Shown here piece by piece: positions 28,222 through 38,379 of a stretch of 64,000 nucleotides of DNA. The DNA comes from Betaproteobacteria bacterium HGW-Betaproteobacteria-11 (GTDB lineage Bacteria; Pseudomonadota; Gammaproteobacteria; Burkholderiales; Rhodocyclaceae). Position 1 is the stretch's first letter, and every line of letters begins with the position of its first letter. The position numbers were made by a program, and so were the translations under genes. Under the pieces are notes generated by a model that saw only the letters and a list, made by a program, of their open reading frames with translations, was not told where the DNA came from and did not search any database. Location of the stretch: the NCBI GenBank assembly GCA_002842395.1, contig PHCV01000001.1:186001-250000 (forward strand), written 5' to 3'.

Positions 28222-28231
28222 GACGTGTTCC

Positions 28232-28765
28232 TCAGGCGTTTGCCGTGGCCGGCTTCGGCCAGATCCAGTGTTGCAGGCTGACGGGCACCGGCACCAGGGT
28301 CATGGCTTCGGTGGGACAACGGTCGATGCAGGCGGCGCAGCCGGTACAGGCTTCGCGGATCACGTTATGAATCTGCTTGGCGGCGCCGACGATCGCATCG
28401 GTCGGACAGACTTTGATGCAGCGGCAGCAGCCGATGCAGATTTCCTCGCTGACCTGGGCCAGTTGCGGCCCCGTATCGGCCACCGCGGAAAGATCCACCT
28501 TGATCCCCAGCCGGGCGGCGAGTGCTTCGGCCACCGCCTTGCCGCCCGGCGGGCAAAGGGTCACCACGGCCTCGCCGCGGGCCAGCGCCGCCGCCGCCTG
28601 GGCACAGCCGACATAGCCGCACTGGCCGCACTGGGAGCCGGGCAGCATGGCCTGCAATTCGGCTTCGATCGGATCTTCCTCGACGGCGAGATAGTGCGCG
28701 GCGGTACCGAGCAATCCACCCAGTGCAAGGCCCATGAAGGCAAGGCTTCCGACGGCGATCAACAT
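28232..28765 (-). CDS. rnfB: RnfB, multi-cluster ferredoxin subunit
   Basis: 177 residues from MLIAVGSLAFMGLALGG, a membrane anchor. A Fe-S domain with GSQCGQCGYVGCAQAA and CPPGG (about 44-80) is followed by two 4Fe-4S motifs, CIGCCRCIKVCPTDAI (about 110) and CTGCAACIDRCPTEAM (about 140). The ATG at 28765 is preceded by AAAGGAG; a longer open frame upstream overlaps rnfA and is rejected. Confidence 0.96.
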   Translation of the reverse strand: MLIAVGSLAFMGLALGGLLGTAAHYLAVEEDPIEAELQAMLPGSQCGQCGYVGCAQAAAALARGEAVVTLCPPGGKAVAEALAARLGIKVDLSAVADTGPQLAQVSEEICIGCCRCIKVCPTDAIVGAAKQIHNVIREACTGCAACIDRCPTEAMTLVPVPVSLQHWIWPKPATANA

Positions 28766-28781
28766 GGCGGTTCTCCTTTCC

Positions 28782-29363
28782 TCAACTCGTACTGATGCCT
28801 GAAAACCCCATGAACGCCATCGCCAGCAGGCTGGCGACGATGAAGGCGATGGGCGGGCCGGCGAACAGGCGCGGCACCTGGGCCAGCACCAGGCGTTCCC
28901 GCAGGCCGGCAAAGATCACCATCACCAGGCTGTAGCCGAGGGAGGACGCAAAGGCGAACAGGGTCGCGGCGAGGAAGCCCATGTGCCCCTCGACCAGCAG
29001 CAGAGCGACGCCGAGCACGGCACAGTTGGTGGTGATCAGCGGCAGATAGATGCCGAGCATCTGGAACAGGGTCGGTGACACCTTGCGGATGGTCATCTCG
29101 GTAAACTGCACCGCGCTGGCGATGACCAGGATGAAGGTCACGGTGCGCAGGAAGCCGAGTCCGTAAGCGTCGAGCAGGTAGCGCTGGACAGCCCAGTCGG
29201 CCATCGACGAGACGGTGATGACGAAGGTGGTCGCCAGGCCCATGCCGGCCGCCGTGTCGATCCGCGTGGTGACGCCCATGAACGAACACAGGCCGAGGAA
29301 GCGCGCCAGGATCACGTTGTTGACCAGCGCCGCGCCGATCAGCATCAAAACGAACTCTTTCAT
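28782..29363 (-). CDS. rnfA: RnfA, membrane subunit
   Basis: 193 residues, six membrane helices, starting MKEFVLMLIGAALVNNVILARFLGLCSFMGV, the conserved start with its Cys that helps coordinate the membrane iron centre shared with RnfE. It overlaps the RseC-like gene by four bases. Confidence 0.97.
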   Translation of the reverse strand: MKEFVLMLIGAALVNNVILARFLGLCSFMGVTTRIDTAAGMGLATTFVITVSSMADWAVQRYLLDAYGLGFLRTVTFILVIASAVQFTEMTIRKVSPTLFQMLGIYLPLITTNCAVLGVALLLVEGHMGFLAATLFAFASSLGYSLVMVIFAGLRERLVLAQVPRLFAGPPIAFIVASLLAMAFMGFSGISTS

Positions 29364-29884
29364 GTTTCCTCCTGGCCGGGATGACAGGTTTCACCGGGCC
29401 GCGCCCGGCGCAGAAAACGTGGCGCCAGATCGCCTCGCCGGTCCAGCCGGCGCGCGCCGGCGCGCGCCGCCAGCAGGCCGCTGCCTAGCCCGCCCAGCAT
29501 GGCGACCAGGGTGAGCGGATCGCTGCCATAAGCGCCCTGCGCCAGGCCTCCGGCCGCCAAGGCGGCGAACAGGGGCAGGGCATAGGCAGTCAGCGCCGCC
29601 TTGATCAGCGCCCGGTCGTCGACGCCGACCACGACCCGCTCGCCGACCGTCAGGCCCCCCGGGTTGTCGAGCGGGAAGCGCCGCGCCGCGATGCGGCTGG
29701 CGACGGTGCCAAGGCCGGTGGCGCCGGCGCCGCAGGCTCCGGCCGAGGCGCAACTGCCGCAACTGGTGGTTTGCTCCGGTTCAAGCCAGGCCACGAGACC
29801 CTCGACCCGCACCACGCGGGCGATACCCTCGATGGTGTGCGAGCCGGTGGCGGAAGCGATGGGCGGGGTCATGGCTGCATTCAT
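29360..29884 (-). CDS. RseC/SoxR-reducing-type protein within the rnf operon
   Basis: 174 residues. A Cys-rich head TTSCGSCASAGACGAG (about 40-55) precedes two membrane helices (about 92-130). This is the RseC/MucC family, associated with Rnf/Rsx complexes and with SoxR reduction. The start lies four bases after the rnfE stop and its end overlaps rnfA, so it is an integral operon member. ATG 29884 is chosen; a second ATG is 12 bases further in. Confidence 0.88.
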   Translation of the reverse strand: MNAAMTPPIASATGSHTIEGIARVVRVEGLVAWLEPEQTTSCGSCASAGACGAGATGLGTVASRIAARRFPLDNPGGLTVGERVVVGVDDRALIKAALTAYALPLFAALAAGGLAQGAYGSDPLTLVAMLGGLGSGLLAARAGARRLDRRGDLAPRFLRRARPGETCHPGQEET

Positions 29885-29888
29885 CCGT

Positions 29889-30566
29889 TCAGGCCACGCC
29901 GTGGGCGCCGGCCATCTGGATCTCCTTGCCGGCGCGCAGGTCGAGCAGGCGCTTGGCGACCACCAGGAGGCCGGTCGCAAGAAATCCTCCCGGCGGCAGA
30001 ATCATCATCAGCACGCCCATGTCGGCCGGCAGCAGGCGCAGTTCCATGGCCTTGAAGGCCGGCCCGAGGAGCAGCGACGCATCGGCGAACAGGGTGCCCG
30101 AACCGATGATTTCGCGCACCGCGCCGATGACGGTCAGCGCGATGGTGAAGCCGAGGCCCATGAACAGGCCGTCGAGAAAGGATGGCAGCACCGGCGACTT
30201 GGCGGCGAAGGCTTCCAGCCGGGCCAGCGGCAGACAGTTGGAGACGATCAGCGGAATGAACAGTCCGAGCACCTTGTACAGCTCGTGCATCCAGGCGTTC
30301 ATCGCCAGATCCACCAGCGTCACCATGGCGGCGACGATGAGGATGTAGACCGGGATGCGTATTTCCTGCGTGATGCGGCTGCGGAATGCGGCGACCAGCA
30401 GGCTCGAAGCCGCCATGACCACGGCGGTCGCCAGTCCCATGCCGAAGCCGTTGGTGGCGCTGGTGGTCATCGCCATTGCCGGGCACATGCCGAGCAGCAT
30501 GCTGAATACACCGTTGTTGTCCCACAGGCCATCCTTGACGATGGTTTTGTATTGGCCGGTGCTCAT
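29889..30566 (-). CDS. rnfE: RnfE, membrane subunit
   Basis: 225 residues, six membrane helices; NNGVFSMLLGMCPAMAMTTSATNGFGMG is the conserved amino region with the Cys paired with RnfA. The end is ...LLDLRAGKEIQMAGAHGVA. It overlaps rnfG by four bases. Confidence 0.97.
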   Translation of the reverse strand: MSTGQYKTIVKDGLWDNNGVFSMLLGMCPAMAMTTSATNGFGMGLATAVVMAASSLLVAAFRSRITQEIRIPVYILIVAAMVTLVDLAMNAWMHELYKVLGLFIPLIVSNCLPLARLEAFAAKSPVLPSFLDGLFMGLGFTIALTVIGAVREIIGSGTLFADASLLLGPAFKAMELRLLPADMGVLMMILPPGGFLATGLLVVAKRLLDLRAGKEIQMAGAHGVA

Positions 30567-31201
30567 TTCGCCTCCAGGAGTTTCGTCTTGTTTTCGGCAA
30601 AGAAATCCAGGCCGCCACGGATCGCCGCGAGAACCCCGCGCGGCGTGATCGTCGCTCCGGCGAACTGGTCGAACTGGCCGCCGTCCTTCTTCACTTTCCA
30701 GCGTTCCGGCGGAGGATTGCCCAGCGACAGACCGTCGAAGCGCAGAATCCAGTCGCCCTTCTTGACCTCGATCTTGTCGCCTAGGCCCGGCGTTTCCTTG
30801 TGCGCCAGCACCCTCACGCCGAGCACACGGCCGTCGGCGCCGATGCCCAGCATCAGCTTCATCTCCCCGGCATAGCCGGTGCCGTAAATTTCGTAGGCGA
30901 CGCCGGTCACCTTGCCGCCCATGCGGGCACGGTAGATGGTGATTTCCTTGTCGCCGGCATTGCGCATCACGAGGGTGTCGGTCACCGGATTGTTGTCATG
31001 GATTCGCTCCGGGATCACCTGGCTCAGGGAGTTCTGCTTGTCTTCCAGGGCCCGGCTGGCGATGTCGTCGCTGGTGATCTGGTGGGTGATGGCGAGAACC
31101 AGGCCGAAGCCGAAGCAGAAGATGCCCAGAATCATGCCGTGCCTCAGCGTCTGCGGCTTGAGCGTGACCGGTTCGGCAAGAGGAATGTGCGGGGCGTTCA
31201 T
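30563..31201 (-). CDS. rnfG: RnfG, FMN-carrying subunit
   Basis: 212 residues from MNAPHIPLAEPVTLKPQTLRHGMILGIFCFGFGLVLAI (membrane anchor about 22-42). The flavinylation motif GATITPRGVLAAI (about 183-195; FMN on the second Thr) is intact. It is the first gene of this operon. A sigma-54 promoter lies about 34-47 bases upstream; no strong Shine-Dalgarno sequence is seen. Confidence 0.95.
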   Translation of the reverse strand: MNAPHIPLAEPVTLKPQTLRHGMILGIFCFGFGLVLAITHQITSDDIASRALEDKQNSLSQVIPERIHDNNPVTDTLVMRNAGDKEITIYRARMGGKVTGVAYEIYGTGYAGEMKLMLGIGADGRVLGVRVLAHKETPGLGDKIEVKKGDWILRFDGLSLGNPPPERWKVKKDGGQFDQFAGATITPRGVLAAIRGGLDFFAENKTKLLEAK

Positions 31202-31234
31202 GATCGGGCGGAGGGTCTGTTTGCCAGAAGCTCC

Positions 31235-31248
31235 GCATGTTTTGTGCC
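31235..31248 (-). promoter_or_regulatory. Sigma-54 promoter of the rnf operon
   Basis: The minus strand reads TTGGCACAAAACATGCGG: GG (31247-31248) and GC (31235-31236) are ten bases apart. The predicted start is about 22 bases before the rnfG ATG. A NifA site lies 114 bases upstream. Confidence 0.85.
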
Positions 31249-31331
31249 AACGATGGCAAAGGCCGCAAAAATTCGGAAGAATTTCCGCAACCCTGCACCA
31301 GTATGGGATTTTTCCTGTTTGCGATGAGGGT

Positions 31332-31357
31332 CGCCGTGCCGCCAGCGCCGACTTTTT
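31332..31357 (-). repeat. Dispersed 25-bp repeat, copy 9 (intergenic, rnfG-nifL)
   Basis: Minus orientation, AAAAAGTCGGCGCTGGCGG then CACGGCG, a full-consensus copy. It sits four bases from the NifA site shared by rnfG and nifL. Confidence 0.85.
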
Positions 31358-31361
31358 CCTG

Positions 31362-31377
31362 TGTCGCAAGTCCTACA
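31362..31377. promoter_or_regulatory. NifA upstream activator site shared by rnfG and nifL
   Basis: TGTCGCAAGTCCTACA fits TGT-N10-ACA exactly. It is 114 bases from the rnfG -24 element and 96 bases from the nifL -24 element, a suitable distance for both. Confidence 0.8.
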
Positions 31378-31472
31378 AAATGCGACAAAAGCCAAGGCCA
31401 ACCGTGGCCGTCGCCGGGTCCGCCAGTACCATATAACCGACGCAGCGTAAGATTCACCACGGAGCGGTACCC

Positions 31473-31486
31473 GGCACGGAATCTGC
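31473..31486 (+). promoter_or_regulatory. Sigma-54 promoter of nifLA
   Basis: CCGGCACGGAATCTGCTC has GG and GC separated by ten bases and matches the consensus CGGCACG-N4-CTGC well. The predicted start is about 33 bases before the nifL ATG, implying nifLA is activated by its own product. Confidence 0.8.
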
Positions 31487-31530
31487 TCGGTATCCTGGAA
31501 ATTCCTGGTTCGATGGCGGAGTGATACGAA

Positions 31531-33098
31531 ATGGCGAAGAAACAGTCAGCAACCGTGCGCGAGCACGCTTCACAGCCGTCCGCCGATCCTGCACCAGGGA
31601 TTCCGCCACGGGTGTTCCAGCAAACGGTGGAGCAGGCCGATGTGGCCATTTCGATCACCGATGTGCAGGGCGCCATTCTTTATGTCAATTCCGCCTTTAC
31701 CCGCATCACCGGATACAGCGCCACCGAGGCGATCGGCCGTAATGAATCGATCCTCTCCAACAAGACCACTCCGCCAGAGGTGTACAAGTCGTTGTGGCAA
31801 AACATTTCGCACGGCGAAGCCTGGAGCGGGCGGCTGGTCAATCGGCGCAAGGACGGCAGCCGCTATCTCGCCGAGCTGACCATTTCGCCGGTGCTCGATG
31901 CCGGCGGCACGGTACTGAATTATCTGGGCATGCATCGTGACCTGACCGAGGTGCACCGTCTCGAATGCCAAGTAAAGAACCAGAAGGCGCTGATCGAATC
32001 GGTGGTCGATGCGGCGCCGATCGTGGTCGCGTTGCTCGATGTCGATGATCGCGTCGTGCTCGACAACCAGGAATACAAGAAGCTGCAGGCCGATCTTGGG
32101 ATGGCCGATCCGGCGCCGATGCTGATGACGGCAATTCGCGCCGGGCTGGAGATCGAAACCGCCGCGGGACGCTCCGCTTCGGGCTATGCCTTTCTCGATC
32201 GCGAAGTGCGTCTCGACCTGCCTGGCGGCAAGCCGCCGCGCTGGTTTTCGTGTTCCGGCAGCCGGGTGTGCGAGGACGATAGCGCCGCCGATGCTTTTTT
32301 TGTTGGCGGCGGGCGCCATTACCTGTTGCTGGTGGCCAAGGACATCAGCGGTCTCAGGGCGCAGCAGGAAAAGGCCCGGGTGGCGGCGTTGCAGGTCGTG
32401 ATGGCCGACGAAGGCCGTGTTTCGGCGCTGCGCGAGAGCCTGTCGGCCGCTGTCTTTCGCCTGGAGGGGCCGCTCAACATGATGGATTCCGTGGCGAGCA
32501 TGCTCGCGCGGCGCGCCGGCGGCAACGACCCGATGGCGCTTGCCCTGGCCGAAGCGATGGCGGCCGGCCAGCAGGCCCTGACCGAGCTGCGCGCCATGAT
32601 TCCCGCCGAAACCCGCGAGCCCTCCGGGGCGATCAATGTCAACGAGCTGTTGCGCGATGTGCTCGATCTCACCACCAACCGCTTGCTGGCTGCCGGAATT
32701 CGCGTCAGATGGAAACCACAGGCCATGCTGCCGCTGCTGCAAGGCTATCCGAACAAACTGCGCACGCTGTTCAAGGCGCTGGTCGACAATGCGATCGAAG
32801 CCATGAATGGGCGTGGCTGGATCGAGCGCGAGTTGTTGCTGATGACCCGGGCGCAGCTGGGCAGCATCGAGATCGTGATCGAGGATAGCGGCCCGGGGAT
32901 TCCACTCGAGCAGCAGATCAAGGTGTTCGAGCCCTTCTATACCACCAAACGGGAAGGCGGCCGGGGGCGGGAACACCTCGGCACGGGCCTGGCCACTGCG
33001 CAACAGGTTGCAGCGGATCATGGCGGAACGATCGAGATCGATCCCTCGCCGGCCAAGGGCTGCCGCGTGCGGGTGGTCTTGCCGGTGAAGGGACGCGC

Positions 33099-33102
<4 letters not shown>
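31531..33102 (+). CDS. nifL: NifL, redox and nitrogen sensor anti-activator
   Basis: 523 residues. The first PAS domain (about 28-140: QTVEQADVAISITDVQGAILYVNSAFTRITGYSA) would bind FAD; a second PAS-like region follows (about 150-285); the C-terminal GHKL domain has an N-box FKALVDNAIEAMNGR (about 412), EDSGPGIP (about 453) and GTGLATAQQVAADHGG (about 484). The H-box His is absent (EGPLNMMDSVASML in its place), as expected for NifL, which inhibits NifA by binding rather than phosphorylation. It overlaps nifA by four bases. Confidence 0.95.
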
Positions 33103-34678
<1,576 letters not shown>

Positions 34679-34679
<1 letters not shown>

Positions 34680-35215
34680 TGAACCCGAAAATCGGCATCT
34701 ATTTCGGCACCGACACCGGCCGCACGCGGCGCATTGCCAAGCTGATCGCGCAAAAGCTCGGCGACCGGGCCGACGCGGCACTGAACGTCAATCGTGTCGA
34801 TCCGGACACTTTTCTTGCCCATCGGGTATTGATCCTCGGCGCGCCGACCTACGGCGCCGGCGAACTGCCCGGCCTGTCGACCGGCCTCGCGCAGGAAAGC
34901 TGGGAAGAGTTCCTGCCGCGCCTGCGGGGACGGGACATGAAGGGCAAGACGGTGGCGCTGTTCGGCCTCGGCGACCAGGACAAATACGGCGGCGAATTCG
35001 TCGATGCGCTGATGATTCTTTACGACGCCATGGTGGCCTGTGGCGCCCGCGTCGTCGGCGCCTGGCCGACCGACGGCTACAGCTTCAAGGCTTCGCAGGC
35101 CCTGCTCGACGGCCGTTTCGTCGGCCTCGCGCTGGATCAGATCAATCAGCCGGCGCTGACCGAGGCGCGGATCGATGCCTGGCTGCAACACCTCGCCCAC
35201 GAATTGGAAAGCTGA
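34679..35215 (+). CDS. nifF: NifF flavodoxin
   Basis: 178 residues of the long-chain flavodoxin type. The FMN phosphate loop is GIYFGTDTGRTRRIAK and the isoalloxazine loops include APTYGAGELPG and FGLGDQDKYGGEFVDA. It donates electrons to NifH. The ATG overlaps the nifA stop (TGATG), so it is expressed with nifLA rather than with rnf. Confidence 0.95.
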
Positions 35216-35226
35216 AGGGAACCGAC

Positions 35227-35511
35227 ATGACACCATCCGGGCAGTACGCCATCGGCGAGATCGTCTTCAGCCGCGAACTGCTGGTGAATGATGGCGGCAT
35301 CCCCGGTCTCGCCGCCGAAGCCGTGCTCGCCACTCCGGGCCGGCGCGGCGTGGTGGTCAACATCGGTCACGTCGAAATCGATCCCGATCAGCAGGTTTAT
35401 CTGGTGCGTTTTGAAAGCGCCGCCGGCGCGCTTGGCGAGCTCGGCCCCCCGGTCGGCTGCCTGCCCGATGAACTGACCCAGGACGAGGCCTGGGCCAAGG
35501 CACTGCAATAG
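35227..35511 (+). CDS. Small NifZ-like protein
   Basis: 94 residues. The pattern YAIGEIVFSRELLVNDGGIPG then RRGVVVNIGHVEIDPDQQVYLVRFE and LGPPVGCLPDELT resembles one half of NifZ (SH3-like fold). It follows nifF by 11 bases with GAAGGGA before the ATG. It differs from the full nifZ in this window and may be a single-domain paralogue. Confidence 0.7.
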   Translation: MTPSGQYAIGEIVFSRELLVNDGGIPGLAAEAVLATPGRRGVVVNIGHVEIDPDQQVYLVRFESAAGALGELGPPVGCLPDELTQDEAWAKALQ

Positions 35512-35561
35512 GCTGCCGGAGCGGCGTCGGCATTCACATTCAAGCAGCGCTGCAATTCATT

Positions 35562-36302
35562 TCATCCGAGCCGTGCGGCTTCCGCGGCGACATGGCCGGC
35601 AAGTGCGGTGACGAAAGTCTTGAGACCGGTCATCGCCGACATTTCCGAAAAATCACCGCTTGCAGCAGCACTGCGCTTCGCCGTGGTGAGGCCGGCAGTC
35701 GTGTAAAGCTGCTCCTGCACAAGCTTTTGGCACAACAAGTCGTAGCGCTGGAGGTAAGACGCATTTCTGAATTCGGCGAAAACAGGGAAGTGCGGTGACT
35801 TGTCCTTGACCGGCGATCTGGACTTGGGAGCGTCCTCGACCATCATCAGCCAGCCAACAAAAGGGCGCGGCTGTTTGCCGAACGCACCTTCGCGATAGGC
35901 TGTCCATAGATCGTGCGCAGTACCGATGGCTTCTTCGGTACGGTTGTTGAAGTTGTTGCCGAATGATGGACCCACCTGGCTCTTCAGTTCGATGGCAGCG
36001 ATCAGGGCGCCTTTGTGAATGACCAGCAGGTCCCAAAGTTTGGTCGGTCTGAAATATCCCGGCAGGGTCAGCACCGCCCGTTTCTGGTGAATCTCCGCAT
36101 GGGCCAATCCGTTGGCCCTCACGATATCGACTACCAGCGCAACGAATTCGTCCATGTTCTTGCCGCTGGTGACGCCAGCACGTTCGCCCTGGTCCGCCTT
36201 TCCGGATTCAATCTGTTTTTGCGTGGCGGCCTTTCGTTTCCTCCAGAAGGCCTTTACCGCTTTGCGGGCCCGTTTTTCGTAATCGACAAGATCGAGAGCC
36301 AT
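35562..36302 (-). CDS. PaeR7I/XhoI-type type II restriction endonuclease
   Basis: 246 residues. The family phrase [21 protein letters not shown] at the start and the PD-(D/E)xK core [38 protein letters not shown] (about 93-130) are characteristic of PaeR7I, which cuts CTCGAG. The specificity here is inferred from family. The gene starts right after the methylase stop, so the two form an R-M operon inserted between the nifF-side genes and nifB. Confidence 0.88.
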   Translation of the reverse strand: MALDLVDYEKRARKAVKAFWRKRKAATQKQIESGKADQGERAGVTSGKNMDEFVALVVDIVRANGLAHAEIHQKRAVLTLPGYFRPTKLWDLLVIHKGALIAAIELKSQVGPSFGNNFNNRTEEAIGTAHDLWTAYREGAFGKQPRPFVGWLMMVEDAPKSRSPVKDKSPHFPVFAEFRNASYLQRYDLLCQKLVQEQLYTTAGLTTAKRSAAASGDFSEMSAMTGLKTFVTALAGHVAAEAARLG

Positions 36303-38138
36303 TTATTTCCCATTACCTCCAAGATCGGATTTTTCGTCGTGGCTGAGGCCGTACAGTTTGAACGCCCCCCGGTTGCAGGCCTGCATATCGCGCGTCTTGG
36401 CAGCTTCGATCAGCTCACGCCTTAGCGGCTCGGGAACGCTCTGCCAATGGGGAAGGCGCAGGCGTCTGAGGTATTGCGCCTGGAATCTCAGGAAGCCACC
36501 GCGCATTTTGGTTGAGTAAGTCGCCACGAACAGACGCGTGACGGCTGAGAGCATCACGGCCTGCAATGCGCGCAAGTCCCACTGCTCTGAAATAACGAAA
36601 TACAAGTTGTGGTGCGGGTACAGCTTCCCATCTTCGAAAACGATATGGGCTTCACCCTTGATGTCTGGAATCAACAGCTTCGGCTTGCAGGCAAGGGCGG
36701 GGGTGATTCGGTCGATGGTGCGATACCAGTTGGCCGGTGATTTCTGCGCACAGTGCCGGCCGGCAATGATTTCCCGTCGGGATTCAAGGTGGCGGCGCAG
36801 GCGCGGGTAGTCCTGCAGATCAACAAGACCACCCGTGTCAGCGAATGGATTGACGACGCCCTGCCCCTGCCACGTCACCTCGCCGGACGCGATGTCGCGG
36901 GTTGTCACCAAGGGAAGTTTCCGGTCCGGCTCGACGTCGAGCGTGTCGAAGTCACCAATGAAAGCCTTGTCCGCTCCGGTCGCTACGCCGATACCGACCC
37001 GGCACCCCGCCTCTTCCAGTGTCGGAAACTGTTGCTCCAGTCGCCGAATGAGTGCCATCTGATCCGCGGATTCGAGCAGCCATGGTTGCGTGCCGTCGGT
37101 GACCCGCGCCAGTTCGCGCACCGAGCCGCAATCCTGCGGCAGGGTCTTGGCGCGCAAGGCCTCGGCGAGTTTTGTCAAGGTGGCTCGGTCGATGGCAGGG
37201 CGATGGGCAATCCGCGTCGCGCCAGGAGTTTCCCGGCTGATGATGGTGATCGCCGGATAGGCGATCACCTTGGAGTGGAAGGCCGGCGTGTCCACCATGT
37301 CGACGTGTATTTTCAGATGGAACTGCTCGGCGACCAGGCTGCGTAGCGGGCCGCCGTAGCGGTTCTTCATCCAGCGATCGGCGCAGATGAAACCCAGGTT
37401 GCCACCCTTCGAGAGCGCCGATAGCGACCGTTCGATGAAGGGAATATATAGATCGGCCCGGTCGTACATCGTTGGATAGCGGCCACGGTACTCCGCCAGC
37501 AAAGGCGCAGGAATCAGCTCCTGGCGAACATAGGGCGGGTTGCCGACGACGAAGTCGAAGTGGCCATCCAGGGAAGCCAGCAGAAAATCGTCGTGCATCA
37601 GCCAGCAATCGGCAAGTGCCAGCGCAGTATTCTCCGCCAGACCTTCTTTCATCAGCAGCGCGACGACAGCCGCGTGGGTAGATGTGAACGTCTCGCGGTG
37701 CAGTTCCACAGCCCGGATTGCGTCGCCCAGATCGTCCAGTGCGGACTTTTTGCCGCGCCCGGCCCGCCAAGCTCTGAGCAAGCGTTTTACTGCAGGCAAC
37801 AGGAAATCTCCGCCGCCGAATGACGGCTCCAGAAGCCGATGTCTCGCTAAAGGTCGATCCTCGGTGTATCCGACCAGGTCGAGAATGAATTCGACAACTT
37901 CAGATCGGGTAAAGATTGCTCCGCGCGATTCTGTTCCCGACGCCGCGGACAACTTCTCGATCGCAGCAGTCACCCTTGAGGAATGAGCGGCGCGCAAACC
38001 GCCATACAAATCGAGACTGAGCTGCCTGGATGCCAAGTTCCTGATCCTTACTGATCTGTGCCCAATGTTCGACAAGGCCATACCGGGGGACATACCGAAA
38101 AAGTGGTCCGTATTCGGGCTGAAAATTTCAAGTCCCAT
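36303..38138 (-). CDS. Adenine-specific DNA methyltransferase of the PaeR7I-like system
   Basis: 611 residues from ATG 38138 (38201 also in frame; a later ATG at MALSNIG is possible). Motif [17 protein letters not shown] and catalytic motif [15 protein letters not shown] mark the N6-adenine class; a long C-terminal target-recognition region ([27 protein letters not shown]) follows. It protects host DNA from the adjacent endonuclease. It is longer than typical PaeR7I methylases, which argues that a later start may be the true one. Confidence 0.87.
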   Translation of the reverse strand: MGLEIFSPNTDHFFGMSPGMALSNIGHRSVRIRNLASRQLSLDLYGGLRAAHSSRVTAAIEKLSAASGTESRGAIFTRSEVVEFILDLVGYTEDRPLARHRLLEPSFGGGDFLLPAVKRLLRAWRAGRGKKSALDDLGDAIRAVELHRETFTSTHAAVVALLMKEGLAENTALALADCWLMHDDFLLASLDGHFDFVVGNPPYVRQELIPAPLLAEYRGRYPTMYDRADLYIPFIERSLSALSKGGNLGFICADRWMKNRYGGPLRSLVAEQFHLKIHVDMVDTPAFHSKVIAYPAITIISRETPGATRIAHRPAIDRATLTKLAEALRAKTLPQDCGSVRELARVTDGTQPWLLESADQMALIRRLEQQFPTLEEAGCRVGIGVATGADKAFIGDFDTLDVEPDRKLPLVTTRDIASGEVTWQGQGVVNPFADTGGLVDLQDYPRLRRHLESRREIIAGRHCAQKSPANWYRTIDRITPALACKPKLLIPDIKGEAHIVFEDGKLYPHHNLYFVISEQWDLRALQAVMLSAVTRLFVATYSTKMRGGFLRFQAQYLRRLRLPHWQSVPEPLRRELIEAAKTRDMQACNRGAFKLYGLSHDEKSDLGGNGK

Positions 38139-38273
38139 TATGCCTGCGCATGCCATCGATCCGCAAAGACTGCGTCGGTATTGATGGCGATGCCGCTGCA
38201 TGGCAGTTGATGGGGTTCAAACAGCGAAGCTGGGATTAAGCGGGCGTCTGTCGCAAGCCTGCGTGCGATCGCT

Positions 38274-38289
38274 TGTGGTGTTTCCGACA
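38274..38289. promoter_or_regulatory. NifA upstream activator site of nifB
   Basis: TGTGGTGTTTCCGACA fits TGT-N10-ACA. It lies 42 bases upstream of the nifB -24 element, closer than usual. Confidence 0.65.
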
Positions 38290-38330
38290 ATTGATCTTGC
38301 CGATGCCGATAAATCAATGGCTTAGCACCT

Positions 38331-38344
38331 GGCACAAGCGTTGC
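38331..38344 (+). promoter_or_regulatory. Sigma-54 promoter of nifB
   Basis: CTGGCACAAGCGTTGCTG matches TGGCAC-N5-TTGC exactly. Transcription should start near 38356, so any start codon before this is excluded and the nifB start must lie downstream. Confidence 0.9.
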
Positions 38345-38379
38345 TGAAGAGAGAGGGACCTGACCTGTGGAGAAACATC

